From Tubulanus polymorphus (taxonomy: Eukaryota > Nemertea > Palaeonemertea > Tubulaniformes > Tubulanidae), in NCBI RefSeq assembly GCF_964204645.1, contig NC_134033.1, forward strand, positions 12,342,155 through 12,406,154: 64,000 bases of DNA, written 5' to 3'. Shown here in pieces: positions 49,340 to 62,925 of this stretch (position 1 is the first letter of the stretch; each line of letters opens with the position of its first letter). The notes under the pieces were generated by a model, which worked only from the letters and a program-made list of their open reading frames with translations, did not search any database and was not told the DNA's origin. The position numbers and the translations under genes were made by a program.

Positions 49340-49510
49340 TTAGAGAAGCGCGAAGTGGTTCACCTACTGGTCTCTCAGCAATCCAGGGTTTTGATCCTTG
49401 TGATAGCAGTCAGTCAGTCTGTCTTGTGCTGGGCAGGTGTGTTTCTCTGGCCTCTTCCTTATTTGGGAAATAAAAAAACACGGAATCCGCTAACAATCCC
49501 CTTAAGGTTA
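49340..49510 (+). mobile_element. tRNA-derived SINE-like element, pair member 2
   Basis: A tRNA-like head (GAAGCGCGAAGTGGTTCA as degenerate box A, GGGTTTTGATCC as degenerate box B, about 50 bases apart). It is followed by a body and end (TTTCTCTGGCCTCTTCC...TTGGGAAATAAAAAAACACG) shared with 47690-47800. Decayed; no ORF. Confidence 0.45.
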
Positions 49511-52440
49511 TATGAAAAATGAATAAACCATTTTTTAAACATTTCGATGATAAACTTTTAGTTAAGGCAGCGCACAAGTTAAAACTTGTCTGGAAGCATA
49601 TTTGCCACCGATATTCTACGGAACTGCGCGAAATCGACAAATTCTGATGAAATAAATGAATTCGAATCGACCAGATTCTCAGGTGATTTCAGCCCGCGCG
49701 ATGACCCGTCATCGGAATGACCCAGCGAACTAACGGTACTGCGAGAGAACATTATCAAATATTTGTCAGCCGACGACTCACCCGTCGCGCCTCGACCGAG
49801 AACAAAAGCAGATGGCGGTATTATTTTCAATCGCACGTGAAGATTCGTCATTTTTCAGCTCGCGCGCGCGGATCAAGCGCGTAATCAAAATACGAGAAAC
49901 GCTAATTCTTGCGTAAATAACGAACGAAAAGCCGTCGATTTCCGGTGTTTATCTAAGGCAGACGAGAGGCGATTCGGTTGGACGACCGCGAGCGCACGGG
50001 TGCGCGCGCGCGTAAGCCTCAGCTGACTCACGGCGCTTTCAGTTAAAACCTACTCTCCTCCAAGAAACAATAGAACTTCGATCGACTCAATCCGGATACA
50101 CGATACTAGTCAAACAAGCGTCACCTTCGTGCGGTAACAATGACGAATTATTTTCGTCAATATTAGCGCGAATCTAAATTTGATCCGGGTAGATTTTCAG
50201 ACGCCCGATCTCGGCACGGTCGACGAGTTTGTTTTACGTTTGCTGTGCAAACTTTTTCGAGTAGTTTTTCTACCCGTCTCTCGAATATTGGTCACCCCGT
50301 CGAAACAAAGAGGTTTTTCCGAACGCGCGGTGAATTTTGTCTTTGTTCTCAACCACCGTTAAAAGATAACCCGATCAGGGATTCGAACCCAATCCGATGA
50401 CGTGAGACAGAACTGTGAATTTGCATATTCAACGGCACGGAACTGCTTTTCACTCACCGCCATGAGTAGGTGACGTCACTAACGGTGACGTCATCTCTGC
50501 GCGTTCATGGTTTTAGCACTAGCAAATCTTTGAGTGCAAAAACTAACTAATGAGTGGGTTTACGTGTTTCTTTATTGTCATGAACCGTTTGGAGAGAGTC
50601 CATGGACTGCAGTTGTGCTCAAAAGTTTGTTAGAGTTAACCACTGGATAGTTAACAGAGTGACACTTGAAATTGTATTGTAACCATAGAACAGTTACTTG
50701 TCCACCAGTGACATCTAACCAACTGTAATGGACATATTTCTTCATTGAAGTGAATATGAATAGAAGATATAGACCCTGATTTAGACTTATAAGTCAGTTT
50801 CTATGATATGATTGTACATAATACCGAGAATACATATAAACAGAGTGTTTCTGCAGAATAAATAGTTACAAAATTGGATTTAAAAGTGGAATTTCTTTTT
50901 GATATTCCCGTACAATGTAGCACTATGACATCGCCGGTAGAATTACTTATCTTAACTGTACAGATATAACATAAAGACCCATTACAAACCGATTAAACTT
51001 TAAAACTCGAGAATTTATTCAAAAAAATCAAAATGACACGATGTCTCGATATCACACTTGAGATCATCGTCAGTACGGTAGTTTAGCTGTAGTTTGGATC
51101 GTCTCCAATACTTTTAAATGTGTATCCGAGGAGGTTGAAATATGATACGATCTTATTTGTACATCGTACGACCACGATATACAAAGATACGAAGTCGTTA
51201 CTTCTGACAATTAATAGCTACACCTATCTGTCGATGTATCTGCGCAGTCTCTTTGAGAATACGATACCTGAATGGTTAATGACACACCCTTTAACGAGAC
51301 ATTTCTACACGTCAAATATAGCGATTACATGCTGAAAGTTGTCGGCACTGTATACGCGGACACGCGGACACATGTAATTATCTCATTTTGGAGTCCACGC
51401 CTCAGATTGAAATATGAATATTAAAAGGTTCGCATCTTGAAAATACGAAGTTGTAATAAGTCGCTCAGTCCCGACTAGACGATAATAAGAAAGGTTTTTT
51501 TTCAATAGTTTGATTTGCTTGATGAACTTGAAATGAGATTGAAAATGGAACGGAATTATTCTAGGGTTGATGGTATGACACTTTTCATTTTTCTTCTAAC
51601 CATCTATTATTGTAATGCCTATTTCGATACCACAGCATTTGTGTCGAGGGAAATGAAGCAATTGAAGAAAGTTTACTCCTTCCTTACTGTATAAGTAATA
51701 ATTCATTATTATTTACTCATGAAAGTGTCAACTAATATGTTGTTGTCTTGAATATGAAAGTAATTCGAGAAATAACTTGTTTTAAATTCGGAAAATTGGG
51801 ATTTGGTAAAACCTTGGGTTAAATAAGAGCTTTTTATCTGGGGTAATTTTACGTAGGTGGTTAAGTGGATTTTCACTGCTAACCAAGTATTGGACCAACT
51901 TCGAATAGATTCACACCAGTCAACGCATAACTGTTGGAAAAATATTGATATCGATACGGTACATTTCTAAATTCGATAACCACATCGCTACCCAGCGAAA
52001 AATGCAGTCGATGCCCGGGTCGCGCGAGGATCGCTGTAAAGGTTTTATAGATTGTGTATTCATTTATTACTATAGAAACGGGTACGTTATATTGTCTTTA
52101 TTTAATTATATCGTCTGTGCTCGTGCAGTTAACGAGAAATATAAAGTGACGTCGACGCTGATGATAGATTGACTCCGCGGCTGGTGATGGTACTCGTTGA
52201 CTATTGTATTATATATCACCGGAGCGCTGTGTATTTGTGTTTTAGCAGCGATTGAGAATATGTCTTGCGCGTAATCGCGTGCGCCGCTGCAGATTCGAAT
52301 GCATTTATTTCAATTCGTCGAAAACGATAAATCTGAAATTCTAGAACCCAGTTGCACGTATGCCCAACGTATGCTAGGAAACACGGAAACATGAGACAGA
52401 AACATGTTTACGAGCGTTTCCCTGTGTCGTGTCGCGCGTT
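49511..52440. other. Intergenic region, CpG-rich in its first part
   Basis: 49640-50050 is CpG-rich, with CGCGCGCG runs near 49861 and 50003, and may be a regulatory island. 51007-51090 carries a GAATTTATTCAAAAAAATCA start similar to the repeat at position 1. Frames at 49579-49851 (-) and 50180-50362 (+) show no domain. Confidence 0.35.
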
Positions 52441-52460
52441 GATTATTCGAGTTGGACACT

Positions 52461-52530
52461 TGAACTTGAACTTGAACTTAAATTTTATTGCTCCATATAA
52501 TATACAAGTTACATAGGAAATGACATGCAA
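52461..52530 (-). mobile_element. Probable 3' tail of a truncated LINE-like element
   Basis: Minus strand: GAGCAATAAAATTTAAG followed by TTCAAG repeated about three times. A poly(A)-type signal followed by a hexamer tail is typical of RTE/CR1-group retrotransposon ends. No reverse transcriptase remains within the adjoining kilobase. Confidence 0.4.
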
Positions 52531-54607
52531 TAAAATATTAACATCAAAACACAGGAAAAACAGTACAAAAGTGGACATACGTTTATAATGGATAACACGG
52601 GGATAGAAAATATTTGCAATTTCCCTGCTAATTAGTATTTTCGCAATATTCTTTCATTTCTCAGGTATAGCCTTGTGTTCAAGGTTCGAACGTTTGAAAT
52701 TAGGTTTTTGGCTCGAAAATGAAATAAAATTGTTCTCTTCAATAGATAAACGTGTTAGTTAATGTACTCTTTCAATTCAATTTTGAAAACGATTAAGTGC
52801 GTGCCTACTAGAAATCTTTGACGGAACATCTCGAGATAGATTGACGAAGAACTCGCGCAATTCGAATTTTTATATGATAGAATTTATTATACTGAAACCA
52901 GGACGTTTTGGCGTATTCGACTTTAAAAACATCGAGACAAATTGATTAGATATTGAATTTGATTAGATAGCTTTTTTTTAGAAATTGATTAGATAGTTCT
53001 ACAACGATAGATAAAATGAAGCATGGAATCCTAATGAAGTGTTATGCACAACACGCTCCTATACCACACTATCATTGTTCAGCATCTTAGTGTCACGGTT
53101 TAAGTACGTTCTTATCGCCATTCTTCGACGCTATTTCGAGTTGTTATTCGAACAACGAAATCCATTTATCTCCGTCGAAACTCTCAAAGAACTAGAGAAG
53201 TTTAAGCGCTCCTATGTTACGCAATGGCGGCCGATCGTCTGGTCGGGTTACCAGGGAAATGGGCGTTCATTGTTGACGGACGACCACCTGCGGTTATTAT
53301 GAATCAAAATGTTACACTTTCAAGAGTGAATATTAATGCTACTTCGATGTTTGTTTTCGTTGCGTGGGGCGTTGGTTGTTTGATTGGATTACGCAACATA
53401 AAGGTAGGAGGTCCGGCGTAGAAAGTCTCAAATAGTTGTGAATTCACGCGTGGAGTAAGTAGTGGTATGAATGCATTGGATATCAATGGGCGTAGCGAAA
53501 GAGGCCCGAAGTCGAAGACCCCTCCTGGTAACACAACTATATCCCTAATTATGCGACAAGAGAGCTTACACCTAGCGCAATAAATCGCACACTTTTGATC
53601 GAATTACTCCGGGTATTTTCTCCGTGTTGTAGCACTAGGACACGTGGACGCAGGCCATATCCCCAACAGGCAAAATCGAGCCTTTAGCAGAAAATATCAA
53701 AAGCTACGCCGAACCCAAAGCCCAGCGCTGGTTGGGTTTATAGGCCTAGGCCTTTTTACTTCACCGGTGATATGATCTCAATCGAAGAAAATACAACTTT
53801 CGGAAGGATGAGTGTCAAATATACGGATTGACTATCGATGTTCTGATAAAAAGGACAGCCTTAATGGGAAGGTGCGGGGTCCCGAATCACCGAGACCCCC
53901 CATCCCGAGATCTGTAGGCCTACATACGATATATAGACTAGTTCTCCTATGCACGGACTTGAAGGACAACGTCGCAGTTTTCCGCGAAAACAGCACAACA
54001 AACTAGCATTTACATAGTCATTAATCACTGGCCATTAATATTAATGTTTACATCCGTTTCGTGTCTCCAGCCGCCGCCGTGTCCGTCGTTTAGCGCCCGT
54101 CACAGCCAACTGTGGCAAGTGAGCACCCACGCAAATCGATTTCCCGATGAATATTATACGAAAGGACGATGACGCCTAATCGACCTTTATTTTTAACATT
54201 GGCTCAGATTAATTTCGAAACGAACTATATTCACCGAGTCACCATTTAGATATTTTCGGAGCAATCCTCTTTTTACTTCACAAGGAGACGAATCTCAAAG
54301 TCGTAGGGTAAAGTCTGTAGGAATTCGGGAATTGGTTATTTAGTTAGTAGTCACGTTTGACAGGACAAAGCTCACAGGCTAGATAGAGGAGGATTAGGGA
54401 ATGACAGTAGGATTTTCTGCCGTCTGGGCAGAAAATCGTTAAACAGAAAATTGATTGCCAAAATTCCATATGATATATGCTACTTGTAACTCACATGATC
54501 CTAAACAACAAATGATTAAGCTATGGTAAAAAGATGTGTCTTAATTCGAGATTTAAAAGCATCTTTATCGTGTCCTGGGACTACGTTCAAATTGCTTTGT
54601 AATCCCA
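52531..54607. other. Intergenic region, no accepted gene
   Basis: An 87-codon plus-strand frame (53039-53302) is protein-like in part but has no in-frame ATG or clear splice sites. Nothing else of note. Confidence 0.35.
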
Positions 54608-54742
54608 GGGACCGGTTGCATAGTCATGGCTTAGACTTAAGACCAGTCTAAGACCAACTTAGTTCTAAAGCCAATCTAACAACTTGAGACCAGTCTTAAG
54701 ATTTAAGACCACTTTTGGACTTAAGTTTGTGCAACTGGCCCC
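54608..54742. mobile_element. Family I palindromic MITE (copy C)
   Basis: Begins GGGACCGGTTGCATAGTCAT, ends TGTGCAACTGGCCCC. The interior is nearly identical to the copy at 22835-22974 (GCCAATCTAACAACTT shared). Confidence 0.85.
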
Positions 54743-54993
54743 TGCTATATTCGTTGGAGATGTGTGTGCCGAGAACGATTCGACGTTGAAAGGGTTAATA
54801 TCCCTGAGGTTCGTGTCCCGGAAAACGAGTCGCAGATAAAATTTGATAAATTACAAACGACGGTGAGTATATTTGTTCAATCGCGCTGCGCTGACTCGAG
54901 GGACCCACCTGAAGATCGATGCTCGTCGTCGTTACTGTAACAACCTTATCAGTTCGTCAAAACGCCGACTCCTTATGAATATGCTGTCTGTGC

Positions 54994-55013
54994 TATGTAT
55001 GTATGTATGTATG
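54994..55013. repeat. (ATGT)n microsatellite
   Basis: About five ATGT units. Confidence 0.9.
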
Positions 55014-58000
55014 ATATATCATTCTAACCGGCGTGTTTGCGGAAACACCCTGAAGAGACAAAGAAATAGCTGCTTGAATCCAGTTCCATAATATTATGAG
55101 TTAGATAGAGTTAACTTTGAATTAACAATAGTTCATTTTCAATTAGTCTGAGTTGAAATCTTGACTCTACTTTTATCCGTGGTGGCAAAGATTTAGTCCG
55201 AATTAGTCCGCATTTTGGACCAAAATTGCGTCTTCATCACCTTCAGTTGTCGGACTATGTATGCATGGGAAACCGATTGTGTCATGTGGATATAGTCGTT
55301 TTCGACGAAACACGATAATAAAAGTGCTATTCGCTTCGAAAACACGTGTTTATCTCGTCGAACTGAGTCGAATTTCATTGAAGAATTGAAGAGTTCAATC
55401 GGTGTAAATTCTTCTTTGGGTGAACTTGACGATGGTTAAAAACACGGAATCTTCGTCCAATTACACCCGCGCGAGCCCGGTGAATCCTCACTTGCCACAA
55501 GCAGAATCCTCGGTTGCAACAGTCATACCAAATCATTATTCATCTACGCGGTCACGGAAAGTTCGCCGTTAGTTTTGAATTTCAAATCGTAACGAACTTC
55601 ATAACCGGAAACGTAATTCGTCTCCCGATCACGTGACGAAGCTTTTCGGCGAATGTAATCTCGATCGTGCGCGGAGACGATGACGATGACGATGAAATGA
55701 TGTGATTTCTACGATGGGAAATGAACGATGTTTATTTAGTGGAAATGAAGAGAAGAGTGAAGACTCGACGGGATTTGTGTCCGGGGACTCGATATCCGCG
55801 GCCGGGAATGAGTCATTTTTCCTTGTCTCGATTGACTTCAATTAAACTTGACGAGTGTCGATAATCCGACTCGCTGTTGATAGCCGCAACAAGTTGTCAC
55901 GATCGCGCTTTCCAATCAACTCCGATGCTGACAGATGCCGTCGCGCGCATCCGTGCCTCGACTCATCTTTATCATCCGTCTGGCCGACGCATCGCGGGAC
56001 TCGAAACCGATGCCGCTTATACCGAAACCGGAAACCGTATGCCGAACGAGTCATGCCGAATTTGCATTCACCCCCGATGGATTGAGTTCGACGCTGAAGC
56101 TATCATAATATCGAATTTACATATTTCCGTACGGAATGTCTCATAAGATATCAATTTCTATACGCGGCGATCTTGACTTAATTCTTTCTGGTTCACTGGT
56201 CGCCGCGAGTCGGATATTTTTTCATATTTCCCATTTCAACCGAATCCGGCAGCATCTGCCCGTTAGAGCTTTTAGAACGAACGTTCTTTTCAAAATTCCA
56301 CGACGCGCTAAGCGATATAGTCGCTCGAGACACTGAAAGCACGATCGTGGCGGAAAAAAGAAAATGTTCTGTCGCTCGTGGGATTCGAACCCGCATTCGA
56401 TAAGCTTTATCCAGCATTCGAAAGAAAAGTTTCGAAAGTTTACATCTTAAGCATTTCATGGATATTTCATATATTCATGGTCCTAACGCAGGGAGAAAAC
56501 TGGAACTTTGTCGGTTGGGAAAACGTCATTTAGCCATAAAAACCTAAAAATCTATACGATACTCATATACATTATACGCGCGCTCAATTAAGCTGTTTAT
56601 GACTAGTCATTCAACGTGATTATATCGTTTACTATAATTAAGCCCCGTAAACATGAATCGATGCTTGTGTTTTACGTCACATGCGTGCTCTAAGGCGATA
56701 CTCTTCAAGGTCGTTCGGTGACAAGATAATCGTTAATGCGTTGTGATGATGTACATCGTCGAGAATAGGAAATATTCGCGTTCACCTAATTCTATACTTA
56801 ACTGTAACACGACACCGTAAACACTCGTTCATGTGATGGGACGATTAATTAAAATCGTTCGTTAATGATCGTTCTGTCAACCTATTTCATCATTATCAAT
56901 GTACCGCTTTTTGTGCCACTAACACTTCATATATAGTTGTTTGTTTGAACCCTTGAAGTTCCTTCTCTGACAGTGTGGGGAAGTTCCTTTCTATGGTGCG
57001 TCGTTTGAGCCATTAACCCCTTGGTAATTTGAGTCCTGACGGTGACGGATCTTATTTCTGTGATTTTATTCCGAGCTATTCACACCCGAGGAAAATTCAC
57101 ATTCGAATCCTTGAAAATTGGTTTATTGAATCCCGACGGTAACGAGGGTTCGTTCTGAGGTTCTTACCTCACTGCCCAAGATTTTTCTCCAGTTCCCCCG
57201 GGCTTTGTAACATTTTGACATTGCTCCAATAAAAGTGCTCCTTAGAACTCGGAAGACCAACGAATCGAAGATTTGAATGCCATTTCAAAGCCATACTCAC
57301 ACGTAGAGAAAAGATAATGGAAATACAACTCACTATTAAACACATTTTGAAGATTATAAACAGATTTTTATGGTCTAGAGAAAGAGATAGAGAAAAGGTT
57401 CTAAACGTCTTTGACTTCAATGTAAAAATGTGTACATATAAGGGGCGTTGATTCTATTTTCTTATTTAATATGTTCTACTTAGTTGATTTTTTCTGCGTT
57501 TTCGTATCAACTATAAAACTGTTTCGATCGTGGTTTTCAAACCGGTGTTTATATCGCGCCGCGGCCGCCGAGAGAGATGAGACTGAACGCTCTAGACGCT
57601 TCGCGGACAGTTGTTTATCAAATATTTACGCGATCGATTCACGTTCTACGATGTTCGACGTTCGGATGAGAATAAACGCGCGTCTGAAATCGAGATAAAC
57701 TCAACTCTCAGAAAACAAGTTTTCTTACTTTACCGCGAATTAAACCTATAAACAACATTATATGTATATACAGTCATATGATATAGACCCGAGCGCCCTG
57801 CTATACCACCCTGGCTTTACCAACGTACGTTCCATGATCAATTCTACAACCCTAAACCACACCTTCAGACATTTCACGAATTTATGAAGAAGTCTTGGCG
57901 ATCCTTAGGACGTTTATGTGGTCCATGTATCGGTGAATTTCTCGAGAATCTATGGAATGGAGGTCCCAAACTCGGGTGAAGCCCTGATGATCAAACACGT

Positions 58001-58639
58001 CGCGAGGAAGAATAACGATAAAGCATTGGTAGCAGATTGATACCTCCAAAGTGGCAAATCTTTCGAAAGTCTTGGATTTGAGATTAACGTAGCAGTCTCC
58101 CGTTGTCTTCTAGGCATGGAGCACCCACCTTATTCTGTACGTAAAAATGTTCTAGCCGCTCACGCCAGTAGTTGTACAGTTAGATCTACTCTTGTAGCTC
58201 TTGCATAACTCTGGGAGAAAGTTCCCCGATATTCTACTTAGACTCGTGGCTGTTTTTCTATTGTTTAAGAGGCGTCGGTTTTAACGGCTTTTAAGACGAT
58301 ATTTTCACGGTTTTTGCTGTAGATTCGATTTCATTCTGTTGGCGCGCTTCGCTTTATCCGAGGCATAAACACCGGCAACATCGATACTTTTACATATAAA
58401 CTTATCAGTCTTAGTTTTGTTTATCGTAGTTGAGCCGCGGTAAGACGCCTGAAGAATGCCAGCTCTCTACCGGCCCGGAATTCTTGTTAAATGGTTCGTC
58501 CTCATTGAACTCGACTCCGATGGAAATTTACGTAATTGAGAAATAATTAAAGGTTACAGTGCCTACTTGCGTGATGGCGGTTTACTATAAACTAGACCGA
58601 ACGAGAGCCTAAAATAGCTTGCGACCCGTTTCTCTTAAG
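55014..58639. other. Intergenic region with CpG-rich island
   Basis: 55600-56350 is CpG-rich and open on both strands, but no domain could be recognised in any frame. A box B-like GGATTCGAACC (minus strand sense) at about 56380 lacks the rest of a tRNA. A second CpG-rich patch lies at 57540-57700. Confidence 0.35.
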
Positions 58640-58744
58640 CTGTAAGCGAGCCTGGAACCAGTAATCTCTGTAGGGATGAGTGTGCCCAACCAGCAGCGCT
58701 GTAAGCGAGCCTGGAACCAGCAATCTCTGTAGGGATGAGTGCGC
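58640..58744. repeat. Two-unit tandem duplication, 59-bp period
   Basis: CTGTAAGCGAGCCTGGAACC at 58640 recurs at 58699. The first 46 bases of the units match with two differences. Confidence 0.92.
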
Positions 58745-61700
58745 CGCTATTAATGACACAAATATCCCCGGCTCGATAAACTATCAGGCGGAATTATCGA
58801 TGAGGAAAATTGTTGATTTTATCGCGACTCGACGGAAGCTCGTACCGTCAATTGTTCGCTAATAATGGATATTTTCCGGCTCATTTCACCGGCTAAACTT
58901 TGTTATTACTCTCTAGCGATGATGCGCGCTCGTCTCGGGCGAATCGTTGGACTGGTTAGCGCGCGTGACCTCATCGGCGTAGCGGTTGCGCCGAAGGCCA
59001 AGGTCGTGCGCCAAGTCGGCGTCCGCGAATTAATTTGATTGGTTGCGTAACGCGCGACGCCTGATGTTTAGATAAGAAACTTTTTGATTTGTGATCGCGG
59101 ATCGTCGTCGGCGCTGGTGGCTGGAAAAACTCTGATCGAACCGGAAAAAGTTTGGAATCGATTTCACGAATTCGGCTGGCTGTCCTGGTCTCTGCTCTGT
59201 CACCTTTGAGAAGGGAGGGTAGATGCCGCTGCTATGCCCTTCGGCTCCGATCGAAATCTAGTTTCTGAATATCTAGGAAATACGATCGGACAAAAGTCCC
59301 AGATTTGTTGTTTTTTCCTCAGTGTATCAATGGTCTATCGGATAATTATCGTTTCATTTTGATCAGTGAGTTCACAACCTCGGGTTATACGTTATGTAAT
59401 GATATTGATGTTACTGTAATTGGTTTGCTGCGCTGTTCCAGTTTCCACTCCTCCAGCTATTATTACTAGTACGATTAGTTATGACTTTTCTGATCCCGAC
59501 ATTTCTCATGATATTCGCGTCGTCGTCATCGCCATCCAGTTACGTACTCGTCTTCGTATATTAATGACGACCTTTCGTGAAATTTAGAGAAAATAAATTT
59601 TGAACTTACAAAATGCAAACAAAGAACAGAGTACGTGATGACTGAGTAATGTGAGGAATGAAACATCCCCAGCTCGCCGAGTGCACGGGGCTGGATAACT
59701 GAAGTCTGGTCTCCATATGTAAGATACGTAAGCTTTCGAACTGCGATGGTCTTAGCCTACGCCATGACTATGGAGCTGAGGCCAGGAGTGGGGTCGCGTA
59801 GTGGCCACACACTCCTCGGGGCTCAATTGCACTTAAAGCGGTATTGCAAGACTGGTCTCAAGTTAAAGCCATGACTGTGCAACTGACTTCTAGGAGCAGT
59901 ATATCTCGTGACGTCTTCGAGTCAACCCTTCGTTTGGACAGGGTAAGGTACGAGCTGCCTGACGACGAATAACGGCGTGCAGAATGGCATTATACTCGTT
60001 GATTGTTCGGCTGCGGCGATTATTCTAAAAATATTTGAAAAATGTTCGACCATATGGGATGCGGGTAGCTATCTCTATACAAACCGGTACATCCAATAAA
60101 CGCGAAGCAGATTTAGATAAGGCCGAGGGCGTTTGTGTCGTGTCGTTTTGAATAAATTAAATATTTTCTCTCCAAATAGGATTAGAATCCGGCGATTTCG
60201 AGTGGCTTTGTGTCGGGCATGAAATCAATTAACTTCTCAAAACTGTTCCGTTTTTCTGTCGAGTGAATGAAGACTTTTACAATACGAGGTGAAATGATTA
60301 TTTGAACAGCACCTATAATAAAACTCGAATCATTGACCAGATGTTGAATTATTTACAATGCGTTCATGATATTTGGTTCGCTTTTTCGATAACGTACGCG
60401 AATAAGTCTTATCTAGTCATAGTCTTATATAGATCCTAATACGCTTAGACGTGACTTATATATTTACATTGATTGTGCATCTGTCGTGACTTTACTTAAA
60501 ATCTTCAATCTTAAGATTGTTAGATTGGTTATTGAATTTAGATACGATTAAATCTAAATCTTTTTGGACCCGTCTTAGATATGAGCTTTGACTTAAAAAC
60601 TGGCCACTGGTTTTGGGGGCTTGGGTGCAGTCCACCTCTATAGCCATTCTAACTATACTACATGCTATATCATTCTAACTATAAACTAGACCAGTCTTAC
60701 GTTTTGAGAGCATTTTTATTTAAATCTAAGCAACTGGGCCTCGATTTTTCGATACTTGTAACCCGTGTTTCGAATCGTTAGTTGTTCAGTTCAGTCCAAT
60801 GTGTCCAATTTAACGGCACAACAATGCTTGTTTACATAACGCGAATGGATCCAGTCGGGACGTCTGCAAAAAACTAATAATTCGTGACCGATTGAAAAGT
60901 TGGCGAAGAATTCAAAACAAACTTCGTCATCGAGCCGAACGACTGGCAAAACAAACTCGCAATTATCTGTGGACGCGGATAACGGCTAAAACACACGTAA
61001 CCGGAAACTCGGTAACGAATAGAACTCGGGGTAAATGCAATTAACGATACGCGGAAAAAGCAAATTCACAAATTGATTGCCCAACAACAAATTGAACAAC
61101 GGCCGCGTATCGCAAATTTCATTATCCTCGAACGGACACAATGTTCCATTATAGAAAAGTTGCGATAATTTTTTCGGTTAGTTTTCAGTTCCCGTCGACA
61201 ACGATCAGACGATGCTAACCGAAAAATGCCGGCGTAGAAAAAAAAACGAAATTGATTTCGGTAAACAACGCCGACACGGGTTGGATCGTGGGAAATCTGT
61301 TTATTTTGGTAATTAGCGCGCTGGTAATTTTTTGTGTGAAGTGCGCCATCAAGGCTCGCGGGAAACGCGGAACGTGCTGCGAGTCGAGGCTCGATGATCG
61401 ATATTTACCGAACCCCGTGTCAAAAACATAATTGTAATCATGTTTACATACTCTTCGTAACCCGGAAATTAAATGTTATTTTTTTGTCATCCATTGGAAG
61501 GTTTGTTTCTGGTCGAGTGATGTTTTCGGAGGACGATGACGCGTTTTTTGGGAAGTGTCCAAGTTTACGCCATCGGGATTGTTGGGTTCGAATCCCGGTG
61601 ACCGCTGATTTTTTTGTGGTCGAAGCTTCTTACTCTTTGTGTCCTTTTTATCGGAAATATTATGCTTATCATAATGCTTATCCCCAAAGTGACGTCCAGT

Positions 61701-62332
61701 ACGTTATCGGATAAGGAAGTTCCAACTTCCGTGCGTGTGTTTCTTAGGTTCGAAAAAGTGGAGGAGTCAAAAAATATCGGACCTGCATCTTACGAAGATA
61801 TTGATGAAAATAAAAAGAAAAAGAAATAAACAAACAAAAACAGCAGCAAAAAGTTGAAGAAAGTTAGAATATAAAATTAGGACAAAGGTTTACCGAAGGT
61901 GAACAGGTCTAGGTCAAATCTCTAGTCCGGATATTCCAGAATTCGATATAAACGAAAACGAAATTCATACGACAAACTCTTAAATCTTTATATGAAATCC
62001 GCGATGTGAGCAAATAATATGAATAAATCTGACTGGGTTTGAGAAGGAAATGGTGTTAATGAAAAGCGAGGGAAAAAAGAACACGTTTTTCCTGGATATT
62101 CCGTCGAAACCGGGAGAAATGCAGATGGCATTTTCGATCGGGCAAATATGGACGCGGTTTGAGCCGAGTTTCCGGTGTAACCCGACACGAGTTTTGCTAA
62201 ACAATAATAACGGCAGAATCAATTGTGTAAACAGGTCCCGTTAAATTAAAACCGTCTCCGCATCAAAAGCGGCCGAAAAATCCAATTAGAACTAAACAGT
62301 CGATATTACACGGGGAAAAACAAATATCCGAC
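58745..62332. other. Intergenic region with CpG-rich parts and decayed family I repeats
   Basis: 58860-59200 and 60830-61390 are CpG-rich. Decayed family I-like segments lie at about 59700-59775, 59790-59895, 60480-60605 and 60640-60742. At 61510-61600 a TGGTCGAGTGATG and a GGGTTCGAATCCC resemble boxes A and B of a tRNA-derived SINE but are widely spaced. No gene accepted. Confidence 0.4.
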
Positions 62333-62925
62333 GCGGAGAGGGAGAGAGTGAGAGAGTGAGAGGGTGCTGGATCAGGGAGAGAGAGAGAGAGAGAGTAAAG
62401 AGAGGCCGTGAAGGGAGAAGAGAGTGGGAGAGAGAGAGAGAGCAAGGGGTGAGAAACAGAGGCGGGGAGAAAGAGCCGATAATACGTAGATAAAAGAGGC
62501 GAGGAGAGAGTGAAGAATGGAGGAAGAGAATGGAAGACAGGAAAATGAGAGTGAAAGAAAGTAAGAGAATGGAGAGAAAGATGAATGACGGAGAGTTGTG
62601 AAGAGTCGGAGTCAAAACGGTAAAAGGGAGGGAATGGGAATGTGAAGAGGGAGAGATTGAGAAAGGGAAAGAGAGAGAGGGGGATAGGGAGGGGAGCGAG
62701 AGGGGAGTGAAGAGGGACATTGCTGGATGAGGAAGAGAGAGAGAGAGGACAGGGAGAGTGTTGGATGATGGAGAGAGTGAGAACGAGAGGGAGAATGCTG
62801 GATGAGGGAGAGAGAGAGGGGAGAGTGAGAGGGAGAGTGTTGGATGAGGAAGAAAGTGAGAGTGAGAGGGAAATTGCTGGATGAGGAAGTGAGGGGGAGA
62901 GAGAGTGAGTGCAGGGTTCTCTTTG
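62333..62925. repeat. Purine-rich minisatellite, ~590 bp
   Basis: The plus strand is almost only A and G, mostly GAGAG. A TGCTGGATGAGG / TGTTGGATGAGG motif recurs near 62366, 62721, 62759, 62796, 62838 and 62874. The long Ser/Pro/Leu frame on the minus strand is a product of the repeat. Such tracts can adopt triplex (H-DNA) structure. Confidence 0.92.

Noticed and set aside
53039-53302. 87-codon plus-strand frame with partly protein-like composition
   Set aside because: No in-frame ATG, no convincing acceptor or donor, no domain recognised.
56370-56460. tRNA gene on minus strand (GGGTTCGAATCCC box B)
   Set aside because: No pairing acceptor stem or D arm within 75-90 bases; same verdict for the box B-like sites at 18866, 22715, 23163, 42080, 45750, 50380 and 61585.
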